From Arctopsyche grandis (Eukaryota > Arthropoda > Insecta > Trichoptera > Hydropsychidae): a DNA stretch of 64,000 bases. The position numbers and the translations under genes were made by a program. The notes beneath the pieces are model-generated. The model was given only the letters and a program-made list of their open reading frames with translations, was not told the DNA's origin and did not search any database. The stretch spans positions 11,969,501 to 12,033,500 of the forward strand of contig NC_135362.1 in NCBI RefSeq assembly GCF_051622035.1. Reading direction: 5' to 3'. The first letter of the stretch is position 1. Each line of letters opens with the position of its first letter. Shown one piece after another: positions 39,721 to 51,236 of this stretch.

Positions 39721-40339
39721 TTAAACACCGCAAGACGAGAGATCTGGAAGAGCTCCTTGGCATTTGGCCTTCCATCCGTTCCAAGCTGTCCAACCGTGTC
39801 TATTCCAGATCATCTTGGCACAATTGCTAGCAACGGTGATATCGTCAGTCAACAGATCTACAAATGAACAATCAAACAGTTTCACAATGTGATTTTTGTG
39901 ATATTTTTATCATACATAATCTAAAAAGTTGACTTACTTTGACATGTTATACGGCAATCACCTCCTACAGCTCCAGGTACGCACCAGTATCTATCGTTGA
40001 TTTGATATAGACCCCAATCATAAGAACCATCATTGTTTGGACCACCTTTGACAGCCGTGTTTCTACCACTTTCGGCTTCGATCAAGCAAACCCCTATGGA
40101 TTAATTTAAATTAAAATTGACTGACAATATAATTATGGTATCATAAAATTAAATTTTGCCTTGTTTATTAATCATATATCATTATATTTATATAAAATTT
40201 AAATAATGAACTTACAATTGGAAATTTGATTGAATCCTTGCCTCTTTAGCTCTTGAGCAAGTTCACACCTGGTGAAAACTTTTGCCGTGGTGCTTTCAGC
40301 AACGATCAGAAATATAGCAACACCCAAGAGGACCTTCAT
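39721..40339 (-). CDS. C-type lysozyme, gene 1 of the cluster
   Basis: Exons on the minus strand: 40339-40216, 40093-39938, 39857-39721; 138 residues, phases 1 and 1, GT-AG. Secreted 1,4-beta-N-acetylmuramidase that cleaves peptidoglycan, used by insects in immunity or gut digestion. A signal peptide of about 18 residues ends STTA before KVFTRCELAQEL. Glu in EAESG and Asp in GSYDWGLYQIN are at the two catalytic positions. Eight cysteines sit in the C-type pattern. The mature protein is about 120 residues, and the C-terminus is CQGALPDLSSCGV. A TATA-like box lies at 40381 and a GATA-type AGATAAG (minus strand) at 40514-40520; both are only suggestive. Closest relative is gene 2. Confidence 0.96.
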
Positions 40340-40380
40340 TTTGAACGTAAATTGTAGTGTGAGTCTTTGATTTCTTCGTT

Positions 40381-40390
40381 TTTATATAAA
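40381..40390 (-). promoter_or_regulatory. TATA-like box of lysozyme gene 1
   Basis: TTTATATAAA about 45 nt upstream of the ATG. It would place the transcription start near 40355, leaving a short 5' UTR. Confidence 0.55.
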
Positions 40391-42244
40391 CTTCTCAGTT
40401 TTATAAGATATACATCACTTAATTGATTGCTGATTATCTATAGTATTGTCTATTCTTTTAAGAATAAAAGAGGTTATGATAATGTACATATGTAATTACA
40501 TCAAAATATATATCTTATCTTTCAAGTATGATATTAAGATACTCGTTTTAATTTGTATGTAATATTAGATAATAGAAGTATGACGACAATGCAAAATATA
40601 TATGAAAACAAGTTAAAATATGAAAATAATGTATGAAAAAGGAGAACAACGGAAAAGTTATTTAAGTAAATATTATTAAGATTTTCAACGTTTGCACTAT
40701 AAATTAATGTAGTAGTTATGACGCTTCCCAATGATTTTTTATTGCATTATAAAAGAGGGAGATTCATCATTCAGTGCTTGAAAAGAAATTTTATGCCCAA
40801 GGAATTTTATGTATGTATGTTATGTTATGCATTTTTAAGTAAAGATAAAGTTGTTTATGTTTGTTTGGTGGGAAAAAGTAATCTACATGTAATCTTTTCT
40901 TTCTTCTTCATTTTTAACCACTTTCGTATGTGCTCAATTTTCGCATCTGTTAAACAATAATTCATGTTCAAGTATAAATTAACTGCAAATATATGGTTCT
41001 ACAGGCAAAAATACAGTTTCACCGATGCTCGCCATTAATTATACATTGGCTATAATAGTTCATATGTTTACAGATTGCTGTCGGATTCAACAATAAGTTT
41101 TTATTACTTACTATTACGAATTATGGAACAGAGTTTCATAAGACGATAAGCAAAACCAAAATGTGACATTTTGACTCAAATTTGAAGTGTGTCAAGTGAA
41201 AAGCAGTGAATCATATAAAAATCCTGTTAATCATATTAAAAAAGGTTAATGGTTAGAAGCAACGGAATTCATATATACAAAATAACTGATTCAGATCGTT
41301 TTGATTTTTAAATGCTTTTTATTATGACTAAATTATGTTCAAAATACATCTTATGTCTATTTTAATAGCTACCTGATCAACTGATCATTTTCTATTTTAC
41401 AATTTTAATTTGATTTTGTTAGTAATCATAGTATTATATTCTTCTAATGTTAATGTACAGCGTAATAGGAAAAATAGTTCATATTGTAAATTCATTGTGT
41501 CATATGAAATACCTACGTGAGAAAGATGAAACACATTTTAACTAATCAAAATATGTTATAACTGGTAATACACTTTTACTGCAAAATATAAATATACATA
41601 CATAACATGATGAATATATACATACATATACATATGTTACAGCTAGAACCAAAAATAGAGAACATTTTGTAAGCAAAAGTAAATATTTATTGGTAGCTCT
41701 CCCAATGTAATGTATAAATATCAACAGAGCAAAAGTTCATTCTAAGCTGGATATGGAAAACGGAACAGAATTCTTTTAGTAAATACATATTATATACATA
41801 TACATACATACATATGTTTTATAGCTTATTGTCGCAAGTATACAGAGCAAGCTGGTCACAACGCTTACAAGTGAATTCTTATTTTCTCTGTGTATGTACA
41901 TACATACATACATATATTGGGCTTAATATTAACATTATTACTATGCTTGCGTTGTATATAATATCGGGTATTAATAATGCTCTAGGTGCTGTCAATAATC
42001 CCAATTTGGTGTACGATTCAGTTTGTAATACTGTATTACACAGCGGTTACATGAATATTAAGTGGGTGGTTCGTTAATCGAACGCGATTTAACTCCCATT
42101 TACATTGTCGTTCATGCAATGTGCATAGTAGTATAATTTTCGAAAATTAGCATGTTATGTTTGTATGTATGTATATATTCGTTTATGCAAATACTATGAT
42201 GAGATTATTTTTACAATGCAAACTCAATTCTGAGGGTGGCAGAT
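40391..42244. other. Intergenic between lysozyme genes, no gene seen
   Basis: AT-rich with TACATA-type runs near 41595-41640 and 41780-41815. No lysozyme exon fragments were found. Confidence 0.45.
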
Positions 42245-42277
42245 TTTATTATTTTATATTTATTTTATTTATATATT

Positions 42278-42332
42278 AATACCAGGAAGGCCCAACAGGT
42301 AAACCCAATGCGTCTTCCTGGCCAATTATGAA
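42278..42332 (-). repeat. SINE family C 3' tail fragment
   Basis: ACCAGGAAGGCCCAACAGGT and TGCGTCTTCCTGGCCAATTA: the 3' hairpin alone, cut off just before the body, next to a MITE at 42353. Confidence 0.75.
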
Positions 42333-42352
42333 AAAATGAATAATTATTAAGC

Positions 42353-42527
42353 CAGTGGCGTGGCGTGAAAATCTCTCCGTTTTTGGTCGCACAGTCTTAC
42401 TTACGTGTGCGCGAGTAGGATACAAGGGGACTTGGTATGACGTCACATAGTCCCTTTATATCTTACTCGCACACACGTAAATAAGGCTGTGCAACAAAAA
42501 CAAGGAGATTTTCATGGCACACCACTG
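42353..42527. mobile_element. 175-bp MITE, CAGTGG termini
   Basis: CAGTGGCGTGGCGTGAAAAT is matched at the right end by the reverse complement of ATTTTCATGGCACACCACTG. Arms of about 80 nt cover almost the whole element (TACGTGTGCGCGAGTA against its partner). CAGTGG ends are common in hAT elements. I see no clear 8-bp target duplication. Confidence 0.8.
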
Positions 42528-42848
42528 ATAAATATGTGTATATTGTATGTATATACATATGTATGTAGGTGAATACACACAAAGCACATTACATAGTTCT
42601 GGCCCGAACTGGCAGAAACAGAGTTAAGTAGCGAGATTCTATCAACTTCCCAGGTACCCAAAGTTTGATGCTAAACAGAAATTCTGAAAGGTGACATTCA
42701 CCCCTTAGAATTTTTAGAAAAAGCTTACCGAGTTGAGCGTTCCTACGCGAGGTTCCTAAGAAGTCAAAGCCCAAAGAACCCATAACAAACTTATTGGGAA
42801 CTAAATAGGAATATTGTCCAAACTCTCTCATATATGTAAAGGGGTTTG
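42528..42848. other. Intergenic, nothing recognised
   Basis: About 320 nt between two MITEs. An 80-codon minus-strand open frame (42589-42831) has no recognisable domain. Confidence 0.4.
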
Positions 42849-43217
42849 GTGCAAACGATCGAAAAGCGCCAGACAGATTGAACCACAGATTAACTGGATG
42901 GCTGCTTTAAACGCAATTCTCGACTTTACGAATGAAAAATTGCACATCATATGACGAGTAACCTTTCGATGTGCTCAGATGCAATTATTAAAATGGTAAT
43001 TATTAAAATTGAGTTGGATCTTTCTGGCGAGTTTTTAATAATTTAATAAGGAAAAATTCGGAACTAAAGTATCAGAAGCACAGAACGTATACAGGGTAGG
43101 TATGTCGGGACTTCGAGTAGATTTCACTTAGTGAAAGTGCGAGCAGTGCGCACGCATGAGGTACACGTGTCGTTAATCTGTGGTTCAGTCTGTCTGGCGC
43201 TTTTCGATCGTTTGCAC
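42849..43217. mobile_element. 369-bp MITE with near-perfect 45-bp inverted ends
   Basis: GTGCAAACGATCGAAAAGCG, CCAGACAGATTGAACCACAG and ATTAAC on the left are repeated in reverse complement on the right with one change. The high identity suggests recent activity. No coding frame; target duplication unclear. Confidence 0.85.
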
Positions 43218-43544
43218 TGCATCGATTTAAAGATAGCGCAGAAATTTTCCCTGTACCCTCTCTAACATGAGCGAGTACTTCATCTGATTAGGAATCTACA
43301 TATGTATATGACCGAGCCAGACTCCAGTAAACTGCGCACAAATGTAGTACAAAGTAATCGTGTTACTCCAGACCGTCAACGGTGCGTGAGTTTTTGATGA
43401 CAAAGCTTTATGTTTTCGCAGCCCTATTGCAAAAATCTTGGACATGAGAATTAAAATTCCAAATATTCAAAAAAAGTAATTCCCAGATCCATGACAAGTG
43501 TGTGAAAAGCAAGAATAGAGCCACCAATCTTATATCCAAATCCT

Positions 43545-43760
43545 AAAAACAAGAAAGGAAACGAGAAAAACGGGAATGAGTGGCAATGCAACGCAAAAAT
43601 TTCAAATGTTTTTAGGGTAAAATAAACAAATAATTGAATAATTTCAATGTGTTCGCTGCCTGCGTTTTTCCGACAAATGGGAACGAGAACGGGAATGGGA
43701 AAGGGAACGGGAATTGCATGCGTTATTGTGGCATTGCAACGCATGTCGGGTTCAGCTAGT
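43545..43760 (-). repeat. ACTAG-type element, copy P2
   Basis: Right end GGGTTCAGCTAGT, then GCATTGCAACGCATG on the way in, a block of GGGAAC-like units at 43678-43715, and CGAACACATTG and TTGCAACGCAAAAATTTC parts. Same family as 14877-15243 and 56795-57030, opposite orientation to the first. Confidence 0.7.
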
Positions 43761-44337
43761 ATGTACATATATAAAATGTATAAGAATTACACAAAACGCT
43801 ACAAATTCACACAATTTACATATGTAATATACTTATCTTGTAATATCTTGTCTATGTAATATCTTGTCCTATGAAAGTTATGTCTAACATTTATACTACG
43901 GATTTACAATATTTTTTTGTGAAAGGTCTTTTTCTTTAGTGGTTTTCTGCTTGATTTTTGGAGTGTTGGAATGGATTATGATTTTGGTGGGTTTCAACAA
44001 TTATTGTCAGATAAAACTCTGACAGGATTGTATAATCATCCATATCTTTCCTGCAACAAATTGTATCCTCGTAATTATAAAGAAAGTCGAATATATTTTG
44101 AGGCGACACGTTAAAATTTGATTGAAATTTATTTCAATTGAAAAATCTCTTTATAAGAAATATTTAAATCAAAACAAAAGCTACTTGATTTTAAATCGTA
44201 TAAAATTGAGTTCATATGTTTTTTTTTATATTTCACTTATATATGAATCTATTAAATACATATGTTCGTAATATGAATTCTTCAAACGTGTAAAGAAAAG
44301 TAGCAATAAACATTTCACTAATACAAATTATATATTA
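43761..44337. other. 3' flank of lysozyme gene 2
   Basis: AT-rich, no feature beyond the poly(A) signal that follows. Confidence 0.45.
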
Positions 44338-44343
44338 TTTATT
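44338..44343 (-). promoter_or_regulatory. Poly(A) signal of lysozyme gene 2
   Basis: AATAAA on the minus strand about 41 nt past the stop. Confidence 0.6.
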
Positions 44344-44383
44344 ACAGTTAACAATATACTAATTAATATACATATGTGTATAT

Positions 44384-44941
44384 TTAAACACCGCAAGAAG
44401 AGAGATCTGGTAGTTGTCCTTGGCACTTATTAACCCATCCGTACCAGCCTCCGAATCCATGAATGGCGAAAATTTGCTTGGTGCAAATACTATCAACGGT
44501 GATGTCATCAGACAAGAGACCTGAAATTTATCCCGCTGTAGATTGTCCGTTCAACTTTTTAAGGTAATTAAAATTTTTCAAAAGACTCACTTTCACACGA
44601 AATGTTGCATTCGCCTCCTGGACCACCAGGTCTACACCAATATCGGTCGTTGATCTGGAAAAGACCCCAATCGTACGATCCGTCAGAGTTGGGTCCACCT
44701 TTGGCAGCTGTGTTGCTTGAACTCTCTGATTCCACCAGACACACCCCTTAAACGTGTAGTTATGGATTACAATTCGAATGAAAATTTTGAATATATGTTT
44801 AAGTGATTAAATATTACAATTTGGGAGATCACTGAATCCCTGTCTCCTCAATTCTTGAGCGAGTTCGCACCTTGAGAAAATCCTAGCCACGCTATATTGG
44901 GAGCTTATCAGGAAAATTGCGAGATACAAATACGATTTCAT
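44384..44941 (-). CDS. C-type lysozyme, gene 2 of the cluster
   Basis: Exons on the minus strand: 44941-44818, 44746-44591, 44520-44384; 138 residues. Exon lengths 124, 156 and 137 are identical to gene 1, with the same phases. The signal peptide is about 18 residues, before RIFSRCELAQELRRQGF. Catalytic Glu is in ESESS and Asp in GSYDWGLFQIN; all eight cysteines are present; the C-terminus is LPDLSSCGV as in gene 1. The middle of exon 3 differs most (HGFGGWYGWVNKCQG). Both introns are only 70-71 nt. TATA-like box at 44988 and AGATAAG at 45148-45154, plus strand. A functional muramidase is expected. Confidence 0.96.
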
Positions 44942-44987
44942 CGTAGATTATTTTTATATTTCAATAAGAAAGAACAACGCTCACTCG

Positions 44988-44993
44988 TTTATA
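44988..44993 (-). promoter_or_regulatory. TATA-like box of lysozyme gene 2
   Basis: TATAAA on the minus strand, about 47 nt upstream of the ATG, matching the spacing at gene 1. Confidence 0.55.
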
Positions 44994-45390
44994 AATAAAA
45001 TGGTACTCGATGCGGATGCTGAGAATGTTTCTCTTTTTATATATTTTTATGCGATAATACTTTTTTTTATTTATATTCAATATGTGTATGTTTTGTTTGA
45101 TTCGTCTCATATCAAAGTATGCAGATAAAATTACAATGGTCTTGAGCAGATAAGATTAGCTATTTTTTATATCCAATATATGTATGTAATAAAGACAATC
45201 AATCAAATTAAATGAAATAATTTAAATCAAATTAATCGATCTATTTCAAAATAAACAACTACAAGTGTTATCATATTTTATGTAATATGTACATATGTAG
45301 TATTATTTTAATATGAAAACTGTTGATGTATTTTCAATATAATATTATAGAAATTGTCATAATAAAAATCAAAGTGTCACAATATTTTAA
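44994..45390. other. Upstream region of lysozyme gene 2
   Basis: AT-rich, with the AGATAAG word at 45148-45154 noted for gene 2. Nothing else assigned. Confidence 0.45.
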
Positions 45391-45818
45391 TATCACGAAG
45401 CAAAAAAAAAAAAAAAATTACCGGAGCGGAAAATTATCAATCTGAACTAAGTTTGAGCCACAAAATTTGATATAACAATAATTGTTTTTAGTTTACTCTT
45501 GTTTACGAGATATGAGCGGTTAAAAAAAATGGGCAATTTTCACAGATTTTTGGCTTTTGCAGTATTTTATTCTATTTTATTTAGAAAAAAGCATTTAAAT
45601 ATTGATTCCAATAGTCATTTTTGTCACAACAATACCAAATATACAATTAAAGACTGCAAAACCAAAAATCTGTAAAAATAAGACATTTTTTTATATGCTT
45701 ATATCTTTTAACGTGAGTAAGCCAACACAAATCATTATCATATTCAAATTCAATGGGCCAAACTTGATTAGTAAAAATTCCGGTAAGTAAAAAACGTGAT
45801 TTTTTGTTGGTCAGTGTA
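45391..45818. mobile_element. Fold-back element with about 180-bp arms
   Basis: The left arm (poly-A, TTACCGGAGCGG, GATATGAGCGGTT, ACAGATTTTTGGCTTTTGCA) is matched in reverse complement by the right arm (TTCCGGTAAG, TTTTTGTTGGTCAGTG). TA lies at both outer edges. Copy at 38861. The termini and TA suggest a Tc1/mariner-type non-autonomous element. Confidence 0.7.
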
Positions 45819-46648
45819 ATTATTATCAATAAATTAAAACATCACGTTTCTATGAAAATCACCTGTCTATAAGCTTCTGAGTAAGCTACCAATTTTTTGC
45901 GTATACACAAATTACCTTAAAATATTTTTTCTGAAAAAAAAATGTACTGTAATAATCATACTACATATATCAATTAGTCTTTGAGTCAACATGTATTTGG
46001 AGAGTGGTTTTTAGTGATGGACTAAATCTTAATCGATTAATGTGTGATTAAAGAATGATTGTTTATAGCAATTATAAAATAGGCTTAAATAATGGAGTAA
46101 TACATCGCAGCTCAAAAACATTTCTTATCTTTTAAACACAATGTAATAATAATTCGGTATGTGCTATTATGTTAATTTGCACCGATTTTTTGATAATAGA
46201 ACTGACGATAATTTTGAATGTCATGTAATTATATGAGCTTAATATTATGTATTTTCGTCAAAGTGTGCCATCAGAAAGTTGAAAATTTGCGAACAAAAAA
46301 ATGAAATCGTTGTAGGATTTGCGGCACGAATCGTATGGGATTTTTCACGGATCGTACGGGCTAGTGCCGCGCATATAACCTTTTTCCGGTATGAAAACTA
46401 AATTTTCCGGGTGATTGGCTCGGCTCGGCGACGAACATTTTCCGTATCCCGCGGACATTATCCGCCACTTTTGCGATATTGCTACACCGAAAGGTTTGCG
46501 CAAACGGCCAACCGGACAAAGCCGAATGTTCCGGATTTAATACGACACTACGTACATGGTGTATATGTACATACGTATTTTGTATATGCTATGGGTCTGT
46601 GAGGAATTTAGAGAATGAAAGACGTTATGATGACGTGATCAAATTTTG
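45819..46648. other. Intergenic, no gene seen
   Basis: GC-richer unique block at 46310-46560 without a recognisable product. Confidence 0.4.
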
Positions 46649-46654
46649 TTTATT
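46649..46654 (-). promoter_or_regulatory. Poly(A) signal of lysozyme gene 3
   Basis: AATAAA on the minus strand, 43 nt past the stop. Confidence 0.6.
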
Positions 46655-46696
46655 GAGATGTTTTCAATTTTACAAACGGGTAGCATGTGGGAAAAA

Positions 46697-48669
46697 TTAG
46701 GCGTCGCAGTCTGATAGATCGGGTAGATTTCCTTGGCATCTGTATTTCCATCCGTACCAGGCGTCAAATCCGTGAATGCCGTAAATGGTTTTTACGCATT
46801 TGGTTGAAGTGCTTATGTCGTCTGATAGTAGACCTTTAAATATTTAAATTAGTGTTTAGTATAATGAAATTGTATGTATACATATATACATTTGTATGCA
46901 GCAAATACATTCCTATTGTTGTTGTCTGTAATACTATAAACACTTGCTTTTCTATGTAGATATTATATTGATTACAATAGAATTTATAGAAAATAGTACT
47001 ATTTTTATTGAATTTATCGTATGTGCAATATAATTGATTATTTGTCATTCGAATACAGCAATAAGCTAACTATCATACTTTTATTACTATTTATTTTGTG
47101 TAGAAATAAAAATATGTTTCTTTATTTTTTCATTTTTAAAATTGGCCATAGTGACATTACAAGATTGTCACTATGGCTATAATAATACAATTATAAGAAA
47201 ATAAATAACAATTAAAATCATCATAATCATCTATAGACATTCACCATCTACAGCTGGATGAAGGCCTCTCCAATACGCTTCTACTTATCTTTGTTTTGCG
47301 CAACTCTCATCCATCCAAGCCCACACATTTTCCTAATCTCGTCTAATTTTACCGATTTAAAGTTCAGCACACTTCCAAATAACCCTTTTAAACGAAAACA
47401 AAAAATAAGGTGGCCAGAAGACTATCCCAATAAACACGTTTCAATAGAAAATACTCAATATAAAATAGTATTAACAGTGGGAAAAAATCTCAAGTGAAAA
47501 TACGTACTTTTGACTTTTGATTTGAACTGGACGACTACTTAGAGAGGTTTGAAAGCTAAAAAGTACTAAAAATGAAAGATAAAATACCCAACTATAGATT
47601 CTAATATTTATTTTGAACAGGAAACTGACAGATTTTGAAACATCAACCGAAAAACGACAAGATATAGAAAAATCGCGCGATTTAAGAAACCCATATATCT
47701 CCGAATCTCGAGCTAATCAAATTTTTTTATTACCAGATTCGTATTAACTGTGCATAGATCTATAAGAAAAGTCATATCTCGTCTCTGAAACAACAAAAGT
47801 CGTCATTTGTCGAACAGTCTAATAGAACACGTTACGATCTCAAATCAAACAATCTCTCAACTAGCATATTTTAGGTTAACAGAAATCTGATTGAGGAGCT
47901 TGATATCCCTTGTAACAGGTGGCGAAACCATCAAAATTGGTACGTGCCACCAGAAAAAAAAAGCAACATGCGGCATCTAATATACCCGAGTTGGCTAGGA
48001 ACATTATAGTTCAATTCTGCAAGAATTTGAGAATTGCTCACGAAACCAACCAGTAACGCTGAAATGCTTCCCCAAACTTACTTTATGTCGTATATATTAT
48101 TTAAAATTTGATTATTTTTTGTTTATAGATAGCTATTCTAAGCTTATTGTACAAATAAACCATTTTTGAATAATCGATAGCTCCAAAATAAAAAAAAAAA
48201 AAAATTTCGGTATTGATATTCGGGTTCTGGATTTTCAATTCGTGAGCCAAATGCTCCACCGTCTATGTAAAACTACACATTAACTTTATATTTATACTCA
48301 CTTTCGCAAGAGATTTTGCATACGCCACCAGGATAACCCACTTTGCACCAGTAATAATCGTTGATTTGAAAGAGACCCCAGTCGTAAGATCCGTCCCAAT
48401 TCGGACCGCCTTTTGCAGTAGAATTTCTGGTGCTCTCGGACTCGACCAGACACACCCCTGAAAGTGTTGAAAAAATAAACAATAAAAACAAAACTTCAAC
48501 AACGGCGCTCTACCATAGACGTTTTAAATAAATTACAATCGCGAATCTGATGCTCGGGAAAGCCTTGTTTTTTCAGCTCTTCGGTGAGTTCGCAACGCGT
48601 GAAAACTTTACAGTGAGCGACGTGTAATGCGACGATCGCAAAAATGACGATTTTCACCAAGCACTTCAT
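46697..48669 (-). CDS. C-type lysozyme, gene 3, with repeat-filled intron
   Basis: Exons on the minus strand: 48669-48537, 48457-48302, 46833-46697; 141 residues. Exons 2 and 3 are 156 and 137 nt as in genes 1 and 2; exon 1 is 9 nt longer. The signal peptide is about 20 residues, before KVFTRCELTEELKKQGF. Catalytic Glu is in ESEST and Asp in GSYDWGLFQIN; eight cysteines; C-terminus LPDLSDCDA instead of SSCGV. Intron 2 is 1468 nt, against 71-80 nt in the other copies. It holds a SINE tail, a LINE end and repeat H, yet splice sites and frame are intact. The most diverged member, but expected to be active. Confidence 0.95.
47135..47215 (-). repeat. SINE 3' tail fragment in the lysozyme 3 intron
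   Basis: GCCATAGTGAC (47145-47155) and GTCACTATGGC (47167-47177) pair perfectly over 11 bp. The loop is shortened to ATTACAAGATT but keeps the TTACA end seen in the other tails. Confidence 0.65.
47235..47345 (-). pseudogene. LINE 3' end remnant
   Basis: CATCTACAGCTGGATGAAGG and CCTCTCCAATACGCTTCTAC on the plus strand are the reverse complement of the LINE end seen at 59420-59495, and align with the 29300 remnant. Confidence 0.65.
47347..47825. repeat. Interspersed repeat H, copy 2
   Basis: Same repeat as 17430-17915, same orientation, inside intron 2 of lysozyme gene 3. Confidence 0.8.
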
Positions 48670-48735
48670 TTTGGATACGGTTGCGAGTTTGTCGAAGTCG
48701 AATTTCTGCTTTGAAAAAATGCGGCTCTCCCAGCG

Positions 48736-48743
48736 TTTATATA
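48736..48743 (-). promoter_or_regulatory. TATA-like box of lysozyme gene 3
   Basis: TATATAAA on the minus strand about 67 nt upstream of the ATG. Confidence 0.5.
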
Positions 48744-51236
48744 CAGGATTTTATCAGTGTTTTTTTTTTCGAGCGTACTTGAAAATGTATCTCGTTTGTT
48801 TGCCAAAGTGAATGCATCGATGGCATAAATCATGAAAAATACACAAATGCGCTGACACTATCTCTGCAAAAGTGTTGCCCAATCGAGCCCGTATTGTGCT
48901 GCTAAAAAAAATAAATTCAGATCAAGGTATATATTCATATTTAATATGCAATATGTAATATGGGCGACCTGAAACGTTATACACTTTCCAGGCGTTGAAA
49001 GGCTAAGGTTAGATAAGAACATCCATGAATAATTATACGATAAGAGTGTGTAAAATAAATGAAACATTATTAAAAAATGATAATTAAGGTGAACTCTGTT
49101 TGCATTGCACGAACGCCACATATTCATTTGAAATGGGTCGCAGTGGCTGGATATCCCCAGATAAGAGAGTGTTGACATGTGAATAGTTGTTGGCAAATTT
49201 CTAGTTTGAACGACTATACGATCGAGTTTGTTTGAACGGGAATAATTTTTGTATGGTGTTTTGTAATTCGAATGGGAAATTCGCAGGAGTTTTATTATAT
49301 GTACGTAAATTTGAGATTATTTTGTGCGAGTCGAGTGGTACGTACACGTGCGCATCGGTACGTTCGTATAACAAATGGAAAGCGGAGGGAAAATCATATC
49401 TCACGCTTCTCACTTTATGACAGTTCCTTTTCAGGAAACGAAAGAAGCATAACGATATAATTTCATGCCTTATAAGTCCCCGGTATGAGATTTCCGTAAT
49501 CGTCAGTCAAAAATAATGTCTCTCGTCTCGCTTGATAGATATCCCTAGTATGTTGGAGACGTCTCAGAATATACATATTTCCATATTTTCACTTACGCTG
49601 GTAATTTTAGCTCATATGTAGCGGTTTTTTATTGCACAATTCAATATATCAGACTTGAACTGATGGCATAGATGAATTTTGGTAATGTCTGAAATACAGA
49701 TCAAAGTGTATGACGACTTTCAGCAAAGTATTCAAAATATGACACAGTTTTTGTGCATAATATGACGATGTACTAATGTCAGGATAGTCGACCTTCTTGG
49801 TTGAATTGAGTGAAGCAGTAGCAATATTGAGGCGCATTGTAATCAACCCCTTTAGTTTTGCTCGACCAATTGGGAAGAGGAACAATTAAATATGACAGAG
49901 CTGCTATAGTGGCTTCCGCAGTGGCAGGGGTAGTCACACAGTGTTTTCAACTCATATTTTATGTATAATCATTATATAATGATGATATTTGGCACGTATG
50001 TAGAAAAGTTTGATCATATGTGTCGCCTTGGGCAAACTGTAATGGCACCTATGGTCGGGGCTAATATATAATGGATAAATAAATATGTTGAAACTTTTTT
50101 GCTGTCAATGTTTTGGAAAAATATTGTAATACTGTATGTTTCTGTTTGTAATTAATACATAAATATATAACCTGATTTTTAAATGAGCCGTAAAACAATG
50201 TTTCGTTGGCGAGTATTATATAAAGATTTTTTTCTCAAATTTAGTGTTTCCCAGTGTTGTACGGTATCGAAAACGGGTCTATTGCCACAGTACGATGATT
50301 TAATGCCAATTTAAGAGTGCTTCATTGCAATCGGAGGTTCATACATACATAAATTCTAATGCAGATTGCTAATGGAAGCTGCGCAGTCCGAGCCGAGCGC
50401 ATTGGTTTGCTTGATCTTCTCACCATTGCGTTGGAGTGCACGCTAATTACCGGCACACCTACGTACTAAACCCTTTCAAATTACACCATAATCCAAAATG
50501 CATTATCCAGCATCCACCTTGCAATTCACCTTCTTATACACTATACCGCTGGTTGAATTATCAAATTGTTGAAAAATTATCGCGCTTTTAACAAATTTAT
50601 TATTTATTATTCCTTATTCTGATACACGAAACAAATTTCTTAATTAACTTTTAATAAGCTAATGGATTGTGGAGTTCAAAAGTGCTCTAGAAAATTTGCT
50701 AGTCGAGCAGTTAATGAGATGATATTCTTAACTCTTATTCTTTTACTCGTTTCCATGTATGTAGATACTACAGCACATTAAAATAACAGTGATTATACAT
50801 TTTATTTTATTTATTTTAGTTTTTATCTATTAAGTTTAAGATGCAGATTCTCTGATTTTCTGTGGATAAGTGCGTCCGATAACTGCAACATGATCTTCAA
50901 ATGAACATAACATTTTCAAGAACACTATTATTTAAAAATTGTAATCAGCATTAACTTTAATCAAAGCACTAAAACTAGTGTTTATTCTTTTACAAAAAAA
51001 AAGTAAGTACCTATGTACAGTAGCGGTCAATAAAAATTGTGGTCAGTAAAATCATACATTCAACTTACTTTTTGGCGCAGCATGTTTAAAATGGATATAC
51101 ATACATACATATGTGGGACTTGGGGTGCAAAAATTAAATATGCGTGTATCAACATTTCAGCTTCATTGACTGCTATCATATATATCAAACATTGTTTTGT
51201 TGTTTTGTTTATACGTATGTACATTTACATTTAATA
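48744..51236. other. Intergenic, no gene seen
   Basis: About 2.5 kb of unique-looking DNA. 50010-50085 is a family B SINE tail (GTGTCGCCTTGGGCAAACTG, GGCACCTATGGTC, AAATAAATA). No additional lysozyme copy. Confidence 0.45.

Noticed and set aside
40400-48900. NF-kappaB-type sites upstream of the lysozymes
   Set aside because: I looked for GGGRNNYYCC-like words near the three promoters and found none convincing by eye.
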